Source: Bradyrhizobium arachidis
GTDB taxonomy: Bacteria > Pseudomonadota > Alphaproteobacteria > Rhizobiales > Xanthobacteraceae
DNA: 64,000 bases
NCBI RefSeq assembly: GCF_015291705.1
Contig: NZ_CP030050.1
Location: 372,001-436,000, forward strand
Direction: 5' to 3'
Shown: one piece after another, positions 9,902 through 18,298 of the stretch
Layout: every line of letters begins with the position of its first letter
How positions within the stretch are numbered: position 1 is the first letter of the stretch
Notes under the pieces: model-generated
What the model was told of the DNA's origin: nothing
The model's input: only the letters and a program-made list of their open reading frames with translations
The model's database searches: none
Program-made: the position numbers and the translations under genes

Positions 9902-9915
9902 GGTCTCTCAACTCT

Positions 9916-10047
9916 CGTCGTCCCCGGGCGCGTGAAGCGCGAGCCCGGGACCCATAACCACCGCAGTTCGTTTTGCGATGATCGGGGCCACCAGCTTAGC
10001 CAAAACCACGTCTCGTGGTTATGGGTCCCCGCTTTCGCGAGGACGAC
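9916..10047. repeat. Palindromic repeat, GTCGTCCCC...ATAACCAC family, between rimM and trmD
   Basis: Left arm GTCGTCCCCGGGCGCG...GACCCATAACCAC and right arm GTGGTTATGGGTCCCCG...GGACGAC, with an inner variable centre. The right arm overlaps the 3' end of rimM and provides its last codons. Related copies are at 14081 and 18141. Confidence 0.85.
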
Positions 10048-10567
10048 TCGGGGCGTCCTGATCATCGCCCTCGATCTCCTGCGGCAGCGCGATCACGACA
10101 CGGCCGCCTTTGAGGTCGACCTCGGGCACCACGGCGTTCGAGAACGGCAGCAGCATGGTCGGCCCCTTGAGCGGCGCGATCTCGATGATGTCGCCGGCGC
10201 CGAAATTATGGATCGCGAGCACGCGGCCGAGCGCGTCGCCGTCGGTGGTGACGGCGGCGAGCCCGATCAGATCGGTATGGTAATATTCGTCCTCGTCCGT
10301 CGCGGGCAGCTTTTCGCGCAGAACGTAAAGCTCGATGCCGTTGAGGCGCTCGGCCTCATCGCGGGTCGTGACGCCCTTGAACGTCGCGACCAGATGATCT
10401 TTTGCCTCGCGCGCCGTTGCGACCTCGAACTGGCGCTTGCCGTCCTTGGCGAGAAGCGGACCGTAGCGGCGCACGGCAAACGGATCTTCGGTGAAGGTCC
10501 ATAGTTTGACCGCACCGCGCACACCATGCGCGGCGCCGATCCGCGCGACGCAGACCAGCGCCGACAT
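10019..10567 (-). CDS. rimM: 16S rRNA processing protein RimM
   Basis: 182 residues. RimM binds the 30S head via S19 and assists 16S maturation. The N-terminal beta-barrel starts [19 protein letters not shown] and a C-terminal PRC barrel follows ([37 protein letters not shown]). It overlaps nothing and sits nine bases after rpsP. The final residues (RPRESGDP) and the TAA stop are encoded by the right arm of an intergenic palindromic repeat, so the natural C-terminus seems to have been replaced or extended when the repeat arrived. Confidence 0.95.
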   Translation of the reverse strand: MSALVCVARIGAAHGVRGAVKLWTFTEDPFAVRRYGPLLAKDGKRQFEVATAREAKDHLVATFKGVTTRDEAERLNGIELYVLREKLPATDEDEYYHTDLIGLAAVTTDGDALGRVLAIHNFGAGDIIEIAPLKGPTMLLPFSNAVVPEVDLKGGRVVIALPQEIEGDDQDAPSRPRESGDP

Positions 10568-10576
10568 GATCTGGCC

Positions 10577-10909
10577 TTAGGCCTTCGCGGCGGCTTCGGC
10601 CTGCGCCTTGCGCTCCTTGCGCGGCACGGCCTTCTCGGGGTTGTTGCGCGCTTCGCGCTTCTTGACGCCGGCGGCGTCGAGGAAACGCATCACGCGGTCC
10701 GACGGCTGCGCGCCCTTGGCGAGCCAGGACTTCACCTTCTCCATGTCGAGCTTCAGGCGGGTCTCGTTGTCCTTCGGCAGCAGCGGGTTGAAATAGCCGA
10801 GACGCTCGATGAAGCGGCCATCGCGGGGAAAGCGCGAATCGGCGACGACGACGTGATAGACGGGACGCTTCTTGGTGCCTGCGCGGGCGAGGCGGATAAC
10901 GACGGACAT
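10577..10909 (-). CDS. rpsP: 30S ribosomal protein S16
   Basis: 110 residues beginning [35 protein letters not shown], the conserved S16 fold; family length is usually 80-110. The C-terminal 30 residues are a Lys/Ala/Glu-rich tail ([14 protein letters not shown]) common in Alphaproteobacteria. It leads the rpsP-rimM-trmD-rplS cluster and follows ffh by 85 bases on the same strand, the usual order for this group. Confidence 0.97.
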   Translation of the reverse strand: MSVVIRLARAGTKKRPVYHVVVADSRFPRDGRFIERLGYFNPLLPKDNETRLKLDMEKVKSWLAKGAQPSDRVMRFLDAAGVKKREARNNPEKAVPRKERKAQAEAAAKA

Positions 10910-10994
10910 TCAGTTCTCCTTCAAAGTACGTTTTGTTCGGTTGATTGGTATTCCGCGTCACGCGAGACCGATGCGATCCCGTGCGACGAATTCC

Positions 10995-12542
10995 TCATTT
11001 CTTCTTGCCCGGGAAACCGCCGAGGCCCGGCAGCGTCGGCTTGCCGCTCAGCCCGGTCAGTCCAGGAAGGTTGGGCAGGCCGCCGCGAAGACCGGCCGGC
11101 AAATCCTTCGGCAAATTCGGCAGGCCTTGTCCGCCGCCGCTCTGCATCTTCTCCTGCAGCGCCTTCACCTCTTCCGGCGAGGGCATCTTCATGCCGCCGC
11201 CAAAGCCCATCGCCTGCGCGATGCCGGCGAGCGGGCCGCGCTTGCCCGAGCCCATGGCCTTCATCACGTCAGCCATGTTCCGGTGCATCTTCAAGAGCTT
11301 GTTGACGTGCTCGACGCTCTGGCCGCTGCCTGCGGCGATGCGCTTCTTGCGGCTTGCTTTCAGCAGGTCGGGATGACGACGCTCGTCGCGCGTCATGGAA
11401 TCGATGATCGCGACCTGGCGCTTCAAGATCTTGTCGTCGATGCCGGCGGCCGCGATCTGGTTCTTCATCTTGGAGATGCCGGGCATCATGCCCATCAGCC
11501 CGCTGATGCCGCCCATGTTCGACATCTGCAGCAGCTGCTCACGCATGTCGTTGAGGTCGAACTGACCCTTGCGCATGCGCTCGGCGGTGCGCGCGGCCTT
11601 TTCGGCGTCGATGTTCGCCGCAGCCTTCTCGACCAGCGAGACCACGTCGCCCATGCCGAGGATGCGGCCGGCGATACGATCGGGGTGGAAATCCTCCAGC
11701 GCGTCGGTCTTTTCACCGGTGCCGATCAGCTTGATCGGCTTGCCGGTGACCGCGCGCATCGAGAGCGCGGCGCCGCCGCGGCCATCGCCGTCAACGCGGG
11801 TCAGCACGATGCCGGTGAGGCCGACGCGCTGATCGAATGCGCGCGCAAGGTTCACCGCGTCCTGGCCGGTGAGCGAGTCCGCGACCAGCAGCACTTCGTG
11901 CGGATTCGCCGCAGCTTTGATCGCGGCTGCTTCCGCCATCATCTCTTCGTCGAGCGTAGTGCGGCCGGCGGTGTCGAGCAGCACGATGTCGTAGCCGCCA
12001 AGCTTGCCGGCTTCCAGCGCGCGCTTGGCGATTTGCGGCGGCTGCTGGCCCGCTACGATCGGCAGGGTCGGGATGTCGAGGTCGCGGCCGAGCACGGCCA
12101 GCTGCTCCATCGCCGCCGGACGGTAGACGTCGAGCGAGGCCATCAGCACCTTGCGCTTGTCGCGCTGGACCATGCGGCGGGCGAGCTTTGCGGTGGTGGT
12201 CGTTTTACCCGAGCCCTGCAGACCGACCATCATGATCGGCACCGGCGGCACGGCATTGACGTCGATGGTCTGGCCTTCCGCGCCGAGCGTGTTGACCAGC
12301 TCGTCATGGACGATCTTGACCACCATCTGGCCGGGGGTGACCGACTTGACGACGGTGGCGCCGATCGCCTGCTCGCGCACGCGCTCGGTGAAGCTGCGCA
12401 CGACTTCGAGCGCAACGTCGGCCTCCAGCAGCGCGCGGCGCACCTCGCGCATCGCGGCGTCGACGTCCTTTTCGGTCAGCGCACCGCGCCCCGTCAGACG
12501 ATCGAGAATGCCACCAAGCCGTTCCGACAGATTGTCGAACAA
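10995..12542 (-). CDS. ffh: Signal recognition particle protein Ffh
   Basis: 515 residues. It binds 4.5S RNA and signal sequences emerging from the ribosome and docks with FtsY. An N-terminal four-helix bundle precedes the GTPase G domain (GLQGSGKTTTTAKLA near residue 107, DTAGRTTLDEEMM near 190, TRVDGDGRGGAALS) and the methionine-rich M domain (residues about 300-450, with SRKKRIAAGSGQSVEHVNKLLK as RNA-binding segment). The C-terminal Gly/Pro/Leu-rich tail (GLPNLPGLTGLSGKPTLPGL) is typical of rhizobial Ffh. ftsY lies about 8 kb away in this window. Confidence 0.97.
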   Translation of the reverse strand: MFDNLSERLGGILDRLTGRGALTEKDVDAAMREVRRALLEADVALEVVRSFTERVREQAIGATVVKSVTPGQMVVKIVHDELVNTLGAEGQTIDVNAVPPVPIMMVGLQGSGKTTTTAKLARRMVQRDKRKVLMASLDVYRPAAMEQLAVLGRDLDIPTLPIVAGQQPPQIAKRALEAGKLGGYDIVLLDTAGRTTLDEEMMAEAAAIKAAANPHEVLLVADSLTGQDAVNLARAFDQRVGLTGIVLTRVDGDGRGGAALSMRAVTGKPIKLIGTGEKTDALEDFHPDRIAGRILGMGDVVSLVEKAAANIDAEKAARTAERMRKGQFDLNDMREQLLQMSNMGGISGLMGMMPGISKMKNQIAAAGIDDKILKRQVAIIDSMTRDERRHPDLLKASRKKRIAAGSGQSVEHVNKLLKMHRNMADVMKAMGSGKRGPLAGIAQAMGFGGGMKMPSPEEVKALQEKMQSGGGQGLPNLPKDLPAGLRGGLPNLPGLTGLSGKPTLPGLGGFPGKKK

Positions 12543-12554
12543 TGCCGTTGTCCT

Positions 12555-12690
12555 TTTTTACCTCTCCCCGCCTGCGGGGAGAGGTCGCCGCGCCCTTGCG
12601 CGGCGGGTGAGGGGGTACGGGACCATCCACGCGCATCACGCGCGGAGAGAGCCCCTCACCCCGACCCTCTCCCCGCAAGAGCGGGGCGAG
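12555..12690. repeat. Palindromic repeat, CCTCTCCCC/GGGGAGAGG family
   Basis: Left unit CCTCTCCCCGCCTGCGGGGAGAGG and right unit CCCTCTCCCCGCAAGAGCGGGG face each other with CGCCGCGCCCTTGCGCGGCGG between. It fills the ffh leader region. The remaining 270 bases to the next gene (12691-12960) hold a small GGGTGCCCAGGCACCC palindrome near 12850 and a possible ffh promoter. Confidence 0.8.
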
Positions 12691-12810
12691 GGAGAAGAAA
12701 GTCCAAACACCTTTGCGCCCGAGGGCGCATAGCGCTGTCGGGCGTTGACCTCCGGCCTCCAGGGCCGGTCGGCGGGTCGAAAAGAAAGCCTTTTCGAGAA
12801 AGTGGCGGGG

Positions 12811-12839
12811 TTAAACGCCGCTCCCGCCCAAAAGTCAAG
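12811..12839 (-). promoter_or_regulatory. Possible sigma-70 type promoter for ffh
   Basis: Minus strand TTGACT (12839-12834), 17-base spacer, TTTAAC (12816-12811). It points towards ffh about 270 bases away, with the palindromic repeat in the 5' leader. Consensus match only. Confidence 0.45.
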
Positions 12840-12990
12840 GAAAGTTAGGGTGCCCAGGCACCCTTGCCAGGGCCGAACCCTGAAATAAGGCCTTGAAATC
12901 TGGCCACTTCCGGCGACGGGTTCCTTTTTCGGCGGTCCCGCCCATATAGCCGGTCATGACTTCCCTCCGCTATCATCGCTGAAGCCGCCC

Positions 12991-14055
12991 GTGCGCATCA
13001 CCCGCCGCCGCCTGTTCGGAGTGCTGGCCGGGGCCGGCGCGCTGGTCGGCGTTCCGCCCGTTTGGATGTCCCGTATGAAAACCTATGACGGTCCCGTCTC
13101 CGATCATTTCGACGGCCTGCACTTCTTCGATCCCAACGGGGCGTCGCCACGATCGCTCGGCGAGGTCCTGCGCTGGCAGTTCGGCGGCGGCCGGAAGCGT
13201 GAGACCTGGCCGGACTGGGTCCCCAGCCCCCATGCCGACATCCCGCCCGCGCGGGTCGATGGCGACAAGGTGCGGCTCTCCTTCGTCGGCCATGCCAGCT
13301 GGCTGATCCAGACCGGCGGACTCAACATCCTGGTGGATCCCGTCTGGTCGATGCGGGTCTCGCCGGTCGCCTGGGCGGGGCCGAAGCGGCACAATGATCC
13401 CGGCATCGCTTTCGAGAAGCTGCCGAAGATCGACGTCGTGTTGGTCTCGCACGGGCACTACGACCATCTCGATATCGTGACGCTGTCGCGGCTTGCCAAG
13501 AATTTTGCCCCGCGCGTGGTCACCCCGCTCGGCAACGACGTGGCGATGCGGAGCTTCGATCGCACCATCAAGGCTGAAGCCTTCGACTGGCACGATCGCG
13601 TCGAGCTCGGCGAAGGCGTTGCCGTGCACCTGGTGCCGACCCGGCACTGGACCGCGCGCGGCGTGTTCGATCGCAACAAGGCGCTGTGGGCGAGCTTTGT
13701 CTTGGAGACGCCGGCCGGGAAAATCTATGTCGTCTGCGATTCCGGCTATGGCGATGGCGGGCATTTTCGCCGTGTTGCCGAGAAGCACGGGGCGCTGCGC
13801 CTCGCGATCCTGCCGATCGGTGCCTACGAGCCGCGCTGGTTCATGCGCGACCAGCACATGAATCCGGAAGACGCGGTGAAAGCGCTGGCCGATTGCGGCG
13901 CGCAAGCCGCGCTCGGGCATCATCACGGCACGTTCCAGCTGACGGATGAAGCGATCGACGCGCCAGCCAAGGCACTCGTGGAGGCGCTCGATGCCGCGAA
14001 GATTCCGCAGGAGCGGTTCGTCGCGATGAAGCCGGGGCAGGTGGTGGAGATTTAG
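12991..14055 (+). CDS. Tat-exported metallo-beta-lactamase-fold hydrolase (RomA/NAPE-PLD-like)
   Basis: 354 residues from a GTG start. The N-terminus RITRRRLFGVLAGAGALVG is a twin-arginine signal. The MBL zinc motif SHGHYDHLDI is intact near residue 152, with FVGHASWLIQTGGLNILVDPVWS before it and later ligands in PTRHWTAR, DSGYGDGGHF and ALGHHHGTF. This layout fits the NAPE-PLD/RomA branch of hydrolases, which act on phosphodiester lipids in animals; the bacterial substrate is unknown. The gene is monocistronic. Export by Tat suggests the metal site is loaded in the cytosol. Confidence 0.85.
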   Translation: MRITRRRLFGVLAGAGALVGVPPVWMSRMKTYDGPVSDHFDGLHFFDPNGASPRSLGEVLRWQFGGGRKRETWPDWVPSPHADIPPARVDGDKVRLSFVGHASWLIQTGGLNILVDPVWSMRVSPVAWAGPKRHNDPGIAFEKLPKIDVVLVSHGHYDHLDIVTLSRLAKNFAPRVVTPLGNDVAMRSFDRTIKAEAFDWHDRVELGEGVAVHLVPTRHWTARGVFDRNKALWASFVLETPAGKIYVVCDSGYGDGGHFRRVAEKHGALRLAILPIGAYEPRWFMRDQHMNPEDAVKALADCGAQAALGHHHGTFQLTDEAIDAPAKALVEALDAAKIPQERFVAMKPGQVVEI

Positions 14056-14080
14056 CAGAGATTTGGCGTCATTACTCCGC

Positions 14081-14237
14081 TGTCGTCCCGGGGCGCGACG
14101 AAGTCGCGAACCCGGAACCCATAACCACAGGGCGGAGTTTGGCGAGGGTTCGGAGTTACCGCCTGCGCGTCACAACCACTCCCCGTGGTTATGGGTCCCC
14201 GCGCCCGTGCGCAATTGCGCACTAGGCGGGGACGACA
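14081..14237. repeat. Palindromic repeat, GTCGTCCCC...ATAACCAC family
   Basis: TGTCGTCCCGGGGCGCG ... CCCATAACCAC and GTGGTTATGGGTCCCCG ... GGGGACGACA form the outer arms, with a GTGCGCAATTGCGCAC palindrome in the right arm. It occupies nearly the whole gap between convergent genes. Confidence 0.85.
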
Positions 14238-14273
14238 CCGTTGTTGTGTTGAGTCGTGAGCCTCTTACGTCTG

Positions 14274-14984
14274 CTACTCTTTCGGCTTGATCGCCCAGCT
14301 CACATTCACCGTCACCGACAGCGTCTCCTCGCCCGGCGCGACCGCGGCGGGGGCCGCCATCGGCGCTGTCGCCATCCGCGCCTTGAACAGCGGCACCGGG
14401 CCACTGCCTTCGGAGACGCTCAGCGGCGCGCCCAGCGTCACGCCAGTGGCTTTGGCGTAGATCTCGGCCTTGCGGCGCGCATCGGCCACCGCCTGCTCGC
14501 GCGCATCGTCGAGCAGTTTTGACGCCTGCGTCACCTCGAACGAGATGTTGCCAATGTCGTTGGCGCCGGCGCTGACCAGCGTGTCGATGATGCCGGCGAC
14601 CTTGGTCACGTCGCGAATTTTCACGGTGACGCGGTTGGAGGCGCGGAAGCCGACGACAGGAGAGGCGCCGGTGGATTTGTTCTGGCCGTATTGCGGCTGC
14701 AGCGACAGGCGCGAGGTCTGGTAGTCCTTCTCGGCGATCCCGGCGCCCTTCAGCGCCAGCAGCACCTTGCCCATCGCCGCGTTGTTGGCATCGGAGGCCT
14801 CTTTCGCCGTCTTGGCGTCGTTGGCGACACCGGCATCGATCTGCGCAAGGTCCGGTGCCGCGGAAACATGGGCTTCGCCGCTTACCGAGATGGCGGAGGG
14901 GAAATCGTCGGCCAGCACAGGCGTTGCCAGCAGCGTGGCGGCGAAAGCGGCGGCGAGTACGGCAGGCTTCTTCATCTCTCTCAC
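14274..14984 (-). CDS. SIMPL (DUF541) domain periplasmic protein
   Basis: 236 residues; signal peptide MKKPAVLAAAFAATLLATPVLA (an ATG three codons upstream is the other start). The SIMPL domain covers most of the mature protein: ISVSGEAHVSAAPDLAQIDAGV, the DYQTSRLSLQPQY segment and the C-terminal LSVTVNVSWAI strand. Related proteins (Brucella BP26, E. coli YggE) are periplasmic oligomers linked to stress protection. Its ATG overlaps the stop of the upstream GyrI-like gene by four bases, so the two are translationally coupled. Confidence 0.9.
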   Translation of the reverse strand: MREMKKPAVLAAAFAATLLATPVLADDFPSAISVSGEAHVSAAPDLAQIDAGVANDAKTAKEASDANNAAMGKVLLALKGAGIAEKDYQTSRLSLQPQYGQNKSTGASPVVGFRASNRVTVKIRDVTKVAGIIDTLVSAGANDIGNISFEVTQASKLLDDAREQAVADARRKAEIYAKATGVTLGAPLSVSEGSGPVPLFKARMATAPMAAPAAVAPGEETLSVTVNVSWAIKPKE

Positions 14985-15748
14985 TTCAATGGCACGAACA
15001 CGTTGATCACCAGCTTGTCCTCGGCCGTCTTCAGGGGATCGGTGAGGTACTCCTCGATGAAGGTGTCCTTGGCTTCCAGCTTCTTGTCGTCGAGGTGATT
15101 GGTGATCGCCTCATAGGTGTTGTCCATGTTGTCGTAGGAGCCGCGATGGACGAATTTCAGCGCCTTGCCCTCCGGCGACTTGCCGATGCTCATGTCCTTG
15201 GGCAGGTTCTTCGGATCCTGCTCGACCGGAATCTCGGCGAGGAAGGTGAAGCCGGTGTCGTCGGTCGAGGTGTAGACGATCATCGAATTGCCTGATGCCT
15301 TGATGCCCTGCTTGTCCAGCAGCGTGTTCAGCGCCTTGAATGCGTCGATCAGGGTGTCGAAGGCCGAGTCCCAATTGGCAGTGCCCTTGACCATCACGAC
15401 CTTCTTGGCCTCGAGCGTGGTCTCCTGGCCGAACGGGTCGGCGGTCTGCACCGGGGCGGGCGTGGCGGAGGCTGCGGGCGGCGGGGCTGCCGGGCTGGGT
15501 GAGGCGCTGGCCGCGGGCGAAGGCGTCGCCGCGGGGGCCGGCGAGGCGCTCGCCGCCGGCGACGGGCTTGCGGCCGGGGCGGGCGAAGCGCTTGCGGCCG
15601 GGGCGGGCGAAGCCGACGGGGCCGGCGAGGGACTTGCTGATGCGGCCGGTACCGGGCTCGGGGTCTGCGCCAGCGCGCTGGACAGGCCAATCGACATGGC
15701 CGCCGCCGGGATCAGCGCGGCCAGAGCGAGACGACGAAACCTGATCAT
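14981..15748 (-). CDS. Exported GyrI-like effector-binding domain protein with Pro/Ala/Ser-rich linker
   Basis: About 255 residues from MIRFRRLALAALIPAAA, a signal peptide ending at ALA. A linker of about 75 residues built of imperfect PAASASPAP units follows, then a SOUL/GyrI-like effector-binding domain (ETTLEAKKVVMVKGTANWDS to VINVFVPLK). Such domains usually bind small ligands in the cytosol; here the domain would sit in the periplasm on a flexible tether. It is four-base overlapped with the downstream SIMPL gene. An ATG 14 codons upstream is less likely. Confidence 0.8.
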   Translation of the reverse strand: MIRFRRLALAALIPAAAMSIGLSSALAQTPSPVPAASASPSPAPSASPAPAASASPAPAASPSPAASASPAPAATPSPAASASPSPAAPPPAASATPAPVQTADPFGQETTLEAKKVVMVKGTANWDSAFDTLIDAFKALNTLLDKQGIKASGNSMIVYTSTDDTGFTFLAEIPVEQDPKNLPKDMSIGKSPEGKALKFVHRGSYDNMDNTYEAITNHLDDKKLEAKDTFIEEYLTDPLKTAEDKLVINVFVPLK

Positions 15749-15973
15749 TTTATTCTCCCCAAGGCCTTGTGTACCAAGGCCTAAATCCACCCTTGTGCCC
15801 GCCCGCGTGTCCCGGTCCGCGCGAGTCGCGCCGTTCTAACACGCGAGCGCCAAATTCGTCCCATGACAGATGCGTCATGGCAGTTCACCTGGCAGGCCAC
15901 CCTGGCCGGCGCCAAATGGCTGGCCAAGCCGGTAAGGATCGCCATATAAGGCAGGCGAAATTCGGGAATTTTC

Positions 15974-16849
15974 ATGAGCGCGCTGGCCAACCACGCATTT
16001 GCCAAGATGAACGGCATCGGCAACGAGATCGTCGTTGTCGACATGCGCGATTCTGCCTCGCCGGTGACGCCGGACGATGCCCGTGCGGTGGCGTCCGCGC
16101 AAGGCGGCGTGCCCTACGACCAGCTCATGGTGCTGCAGAAGCCGCGGCTCGATGGCACCGAGGCCTTCATCCGCATCTACAACAATGACGGCTCCGAGGC
16201 CGGCGCCTGCGGCAACGGCATGCGCTGCGTGGTGCGGCGGATCTTCGAGAGGACCGGCCAGACCACGGCGACGTTCGAGACCGCGGCCGGCCTGCTCAAT
16301 GCCTGGCAGGGTCCGGCGCCCGATCTCTACACAGTCGACATGGGCGCGCCGAAGTTCGGCTGGCAGGACATTCCGCTCGCTGAAGAGTTTCGCGACACCC
16401 GCTACATCGAATTGCAGATCGGCCCGATCGACAATCCGATCCTGCATTCGCCCTCGGCGGTGAGCATGGGCAATCCGCACGCGGTGTTCTGGGTCGACGA
16501 CGTCAACGCCTACGACCTCGGCCGCTTCGGTCCGCTGCTGGAAAACCACCCGATCTTCCCCGAGCGCGCCAATATCACGCTGGCACATATCGTCGATCGC
16601 GAGCACATCACCATCCGTACCTGGGAGCGCGGTGCCGGCCTGACCAGGGCCTGCGGTTCGGCGGCCTGCGCGACTGCCGTTGCTGCTGCGCGGCTGAAGC
16701 GCGCGGAGCGCAATGTCGAGATTACGCTGCCCGGCGGCAAGCTCGGCATCGAATGGCGCGAGCGCGACGACCACGTGCTGATGACCGGCACGGCGACCTT
16801 CGAATATGAAGGCAATTTCGATCCGGCGCTGTTCGCGCCGGTCGGGTAA
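15974..16849 (+). CDS. dapF: Diaminopimelate epimerase
   Basis: 291 residues. It interconverts LL- and meso-diaminopimelate for lysine and peptidoglycan synthesis. Both catalytic cysteines are visible: [11 protein letters not shown] (about residue 76) and [10 protein letters not shown] (about residue 222), as are the N-terminal [15 protein letters not shown] and the AGACGNG motif. The stop TAA shares its last base with the ATG of mtaB (TAATG), so translation is coupled. dapF followed by mtaB then ftsY is conserved in Rhizobiales. Confidence 0.97.
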   Translation: MSALANHAFAKMNGIGNEIVVVDMRDSASPVTPDDARAVASAQGGVPYDQLMVLQKPRLDGTEAFIRIYNNDGSEAGACGNGMRCVVRRIFERTGQTTATFETAAGLLNAWQGPAPDLYTVDMGAPKFGWQDIPLAEEFRDTRYIELQIGPIDNPILHSPSAVSMGNPHAVFWVDDVNAYDLGRFGPLLENHPIFPERANITLAHIVDREHITIRTWERGAGLTRACGSAACATAVAAARLKRAERNVEITLPGGKLGIEWRERDDHVLMTGTATFEYEGNFDPALFAPVG

Positions 16850-18102
16850 TGACCGTCGACGTCGTCAGCTTCGGCTGCCGCCTCAACGCCTTCGAGGCCG
16901 AGGTGATCCGCCGTGAGGCCGAGGGCGCGGGCCTGTCCGACACCATCGTCATCAACAGCTGCGCCGTCACCAACGAAGCGGTGGCGCAGGCGCGGCAGTC
17001 GATCCGCAAGCTGAAGCGTGAGCGGCCGGAAGCGCGCATCGTCGTCACCGGCTGCGCGGCGCAGACGCAGAGCGCGATGTTCGCCGAGATGGTCGAGGTC
17101 GATCGCGTCGTCGGCAATGACGACAAGCTGCGTAGTGATGCGTGGCGCCAGACCCGCGACGCGTTCGACATCGACGCCAGCGAAAAGATCGCCGTCAGCG
17201 ACATCATGTCGGTCAAGGAGATGGCGCCGCATCTGATCGACGGCTTTGCGAGCGGCCTGCCGCGCGTGTTCGTGCAGGTGCAGAACGGCTGCGACCACCG
17301 CTGCACCTTCTGCATCATCCCCTATGGCCGCGGCAATTCACGCTCGGTGCCGATGGGTGCGGTGGTCGATCAGGTGCGGACGCTGGCGGAGCGCGGTCAT
17401 GCCGAGATCGTGCTGACCGGCGTCGATCTCACCAGCTACGGCACGGACCTGCCGGGCGCACCAAAGCTCGGCATGCTGACCAAGCAGATCCTGCGGCATG
17501 TGCCGGAGTTGAAGCGCCTGCGCATCTCTTCGATCGATTCGATCGAGGCCGACAGCGATCTGCTCGATGCCATCGCCGACGATGCGCGGCTGATGCCGCA
17601 TCTGCATCTGTCGCTACAGTCAGGCGACGACATGATCCTGAAGCGCATGAAGCGGCGGCATTCGCGGAAGCAAGCGATCGCGTTCTGCGAACAGGTCCGC
17701 CGCCTCCGCCCGGACATTGCGCTGGGTGCCGACGTCATCGCGGGCTTTCCGACCGAGACCGAGGAGATGTTTTCGCGCTCGCTCGATCTCGTCGAGGAAT
17801 GCGGCCTCACCTTCCTGCACGTCTTCCCGTACTCGCCACGCCCCGGCACGCCGGCCGCGCGCATGCCGCAGGTCGCGGGTGGTGCGATCAAGCAGCGCGC
17901 GAAGCGGCTGCGTGCAGCCGGTGAAGTGGCCCTGCGTCGGAGGCTGCAAGCCGAGATCGGCGCAACGCGCGAGGTGCTGATCGAGAGCGACGGGCAGGGG
18001 CGGACGGAGCATTATCTGCCGGTGGCGGTCGCGGGCGAGCGTGTGGGGAGCGTCGTGCCGCTGAGGATCGCCGGCAGTGATGGTGAGCGGCTGACCGCGT
18101 AA
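16849..18102 (+). CDS. mtaB: tRNA t6A37 methylthiotransferase MtaB
   Basis: 417 residues. A radical-SAM methylthiotransferase that converts t6A37 to ms2t6A in tRNA. The N-terminal MTTase domain holds three cluster cysteines (FGCRLNAFE, NSCAVTNEA, TGCAAQT); the radical-SAM triad is in NGCDHRCTFCIIPYGRG near residue 145; ISSIDSIEAD and LSLQSGDDMILKRMKRRH follow. The TRAM-like C-terminus is shorter than in MiaB, as expected for the MtaB branch. It is translationally coupled to dapF. Confidence 0.95.
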   Translation: MTVDVVSFGCRLNAFEAEVIRREAEGAGLSDTIVINSCAVTNEAVAQARQSIRKLKRERPEARIVVTGCAAQTQSAMFAEMVEVDRVVGNDDKLRSDAWRQTRDAFDIDASEKIAVSDIMSVKEMAPHLIDGFASGLPRVFVQVQNGCDHRCTFCIIPYGRGNSRSVPMGAVVDQVRTLAERGHAEIVLTGVDLTSYGTDLPGAPKLGMLTKQILRHVPELKRLRISSIDSIEADSDLLDAIADDARLMPHLHLSLQSGDDMILKRMKRRHSRKQAIAFCEQVRRLRPDIALGADVIAGFPTETEEMFSRSLDLVEECGLTFLHVFPYSPRPGTPAARMPQVAGGAIKQRAKRLRAAGEVALRRRLQAEIGATREVLIESDGQGRTEHYLPVAVAGERVGSVVPLRIAGSDGERLTA

Positions 18103-18140
18103 TCCGGCTGCGAGGAATTTCGCCGCGCTCTATCCTCAAC

Positions 18141-18280
18141 GTCGTCCCTGCGCACGCAGGGACCCATACCGCGCGATCTATCGGTCGAAAACGGTGCTTG
18201 TCCCAACGAAGCAGAGCAACGGCTAGTCGTCGCCAAACCTCTCCCTGTGGTTATGGGTCCCTGCGTTCGCAGGGACGACA
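18141..18280. repeat. Palindromic repeat, GTCGTCCCTGCG...ATAACCAC family
   Basis: Outer arms GTCGTCCCTGCGCACGCAGG and CCCTGCGTTCGCAGGGACGAC, inner right arm TGTGGTTATGGGTCCC. It fills the gap between convergent mtaB and the DUF2336 gene and may serve as a bidirectional transcript end. Confidence 0.85.
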
Positions 18281-18298
18281 CCGAGGGTGCAGCGCGCC

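Noticed and set aside
12656..12838. 60-codon minus-strand ORF upstream of ffh
   Set aside because: It starts next to a possible ffh promoter and runs into a repeat; its peptide is Arg/Pro-rich repeat-derived.
10872..12848. A 658-codon frame antisense to ffh
   Set aside because: Shadow of ffh; it runs through palindromic repeat sequence at its end.
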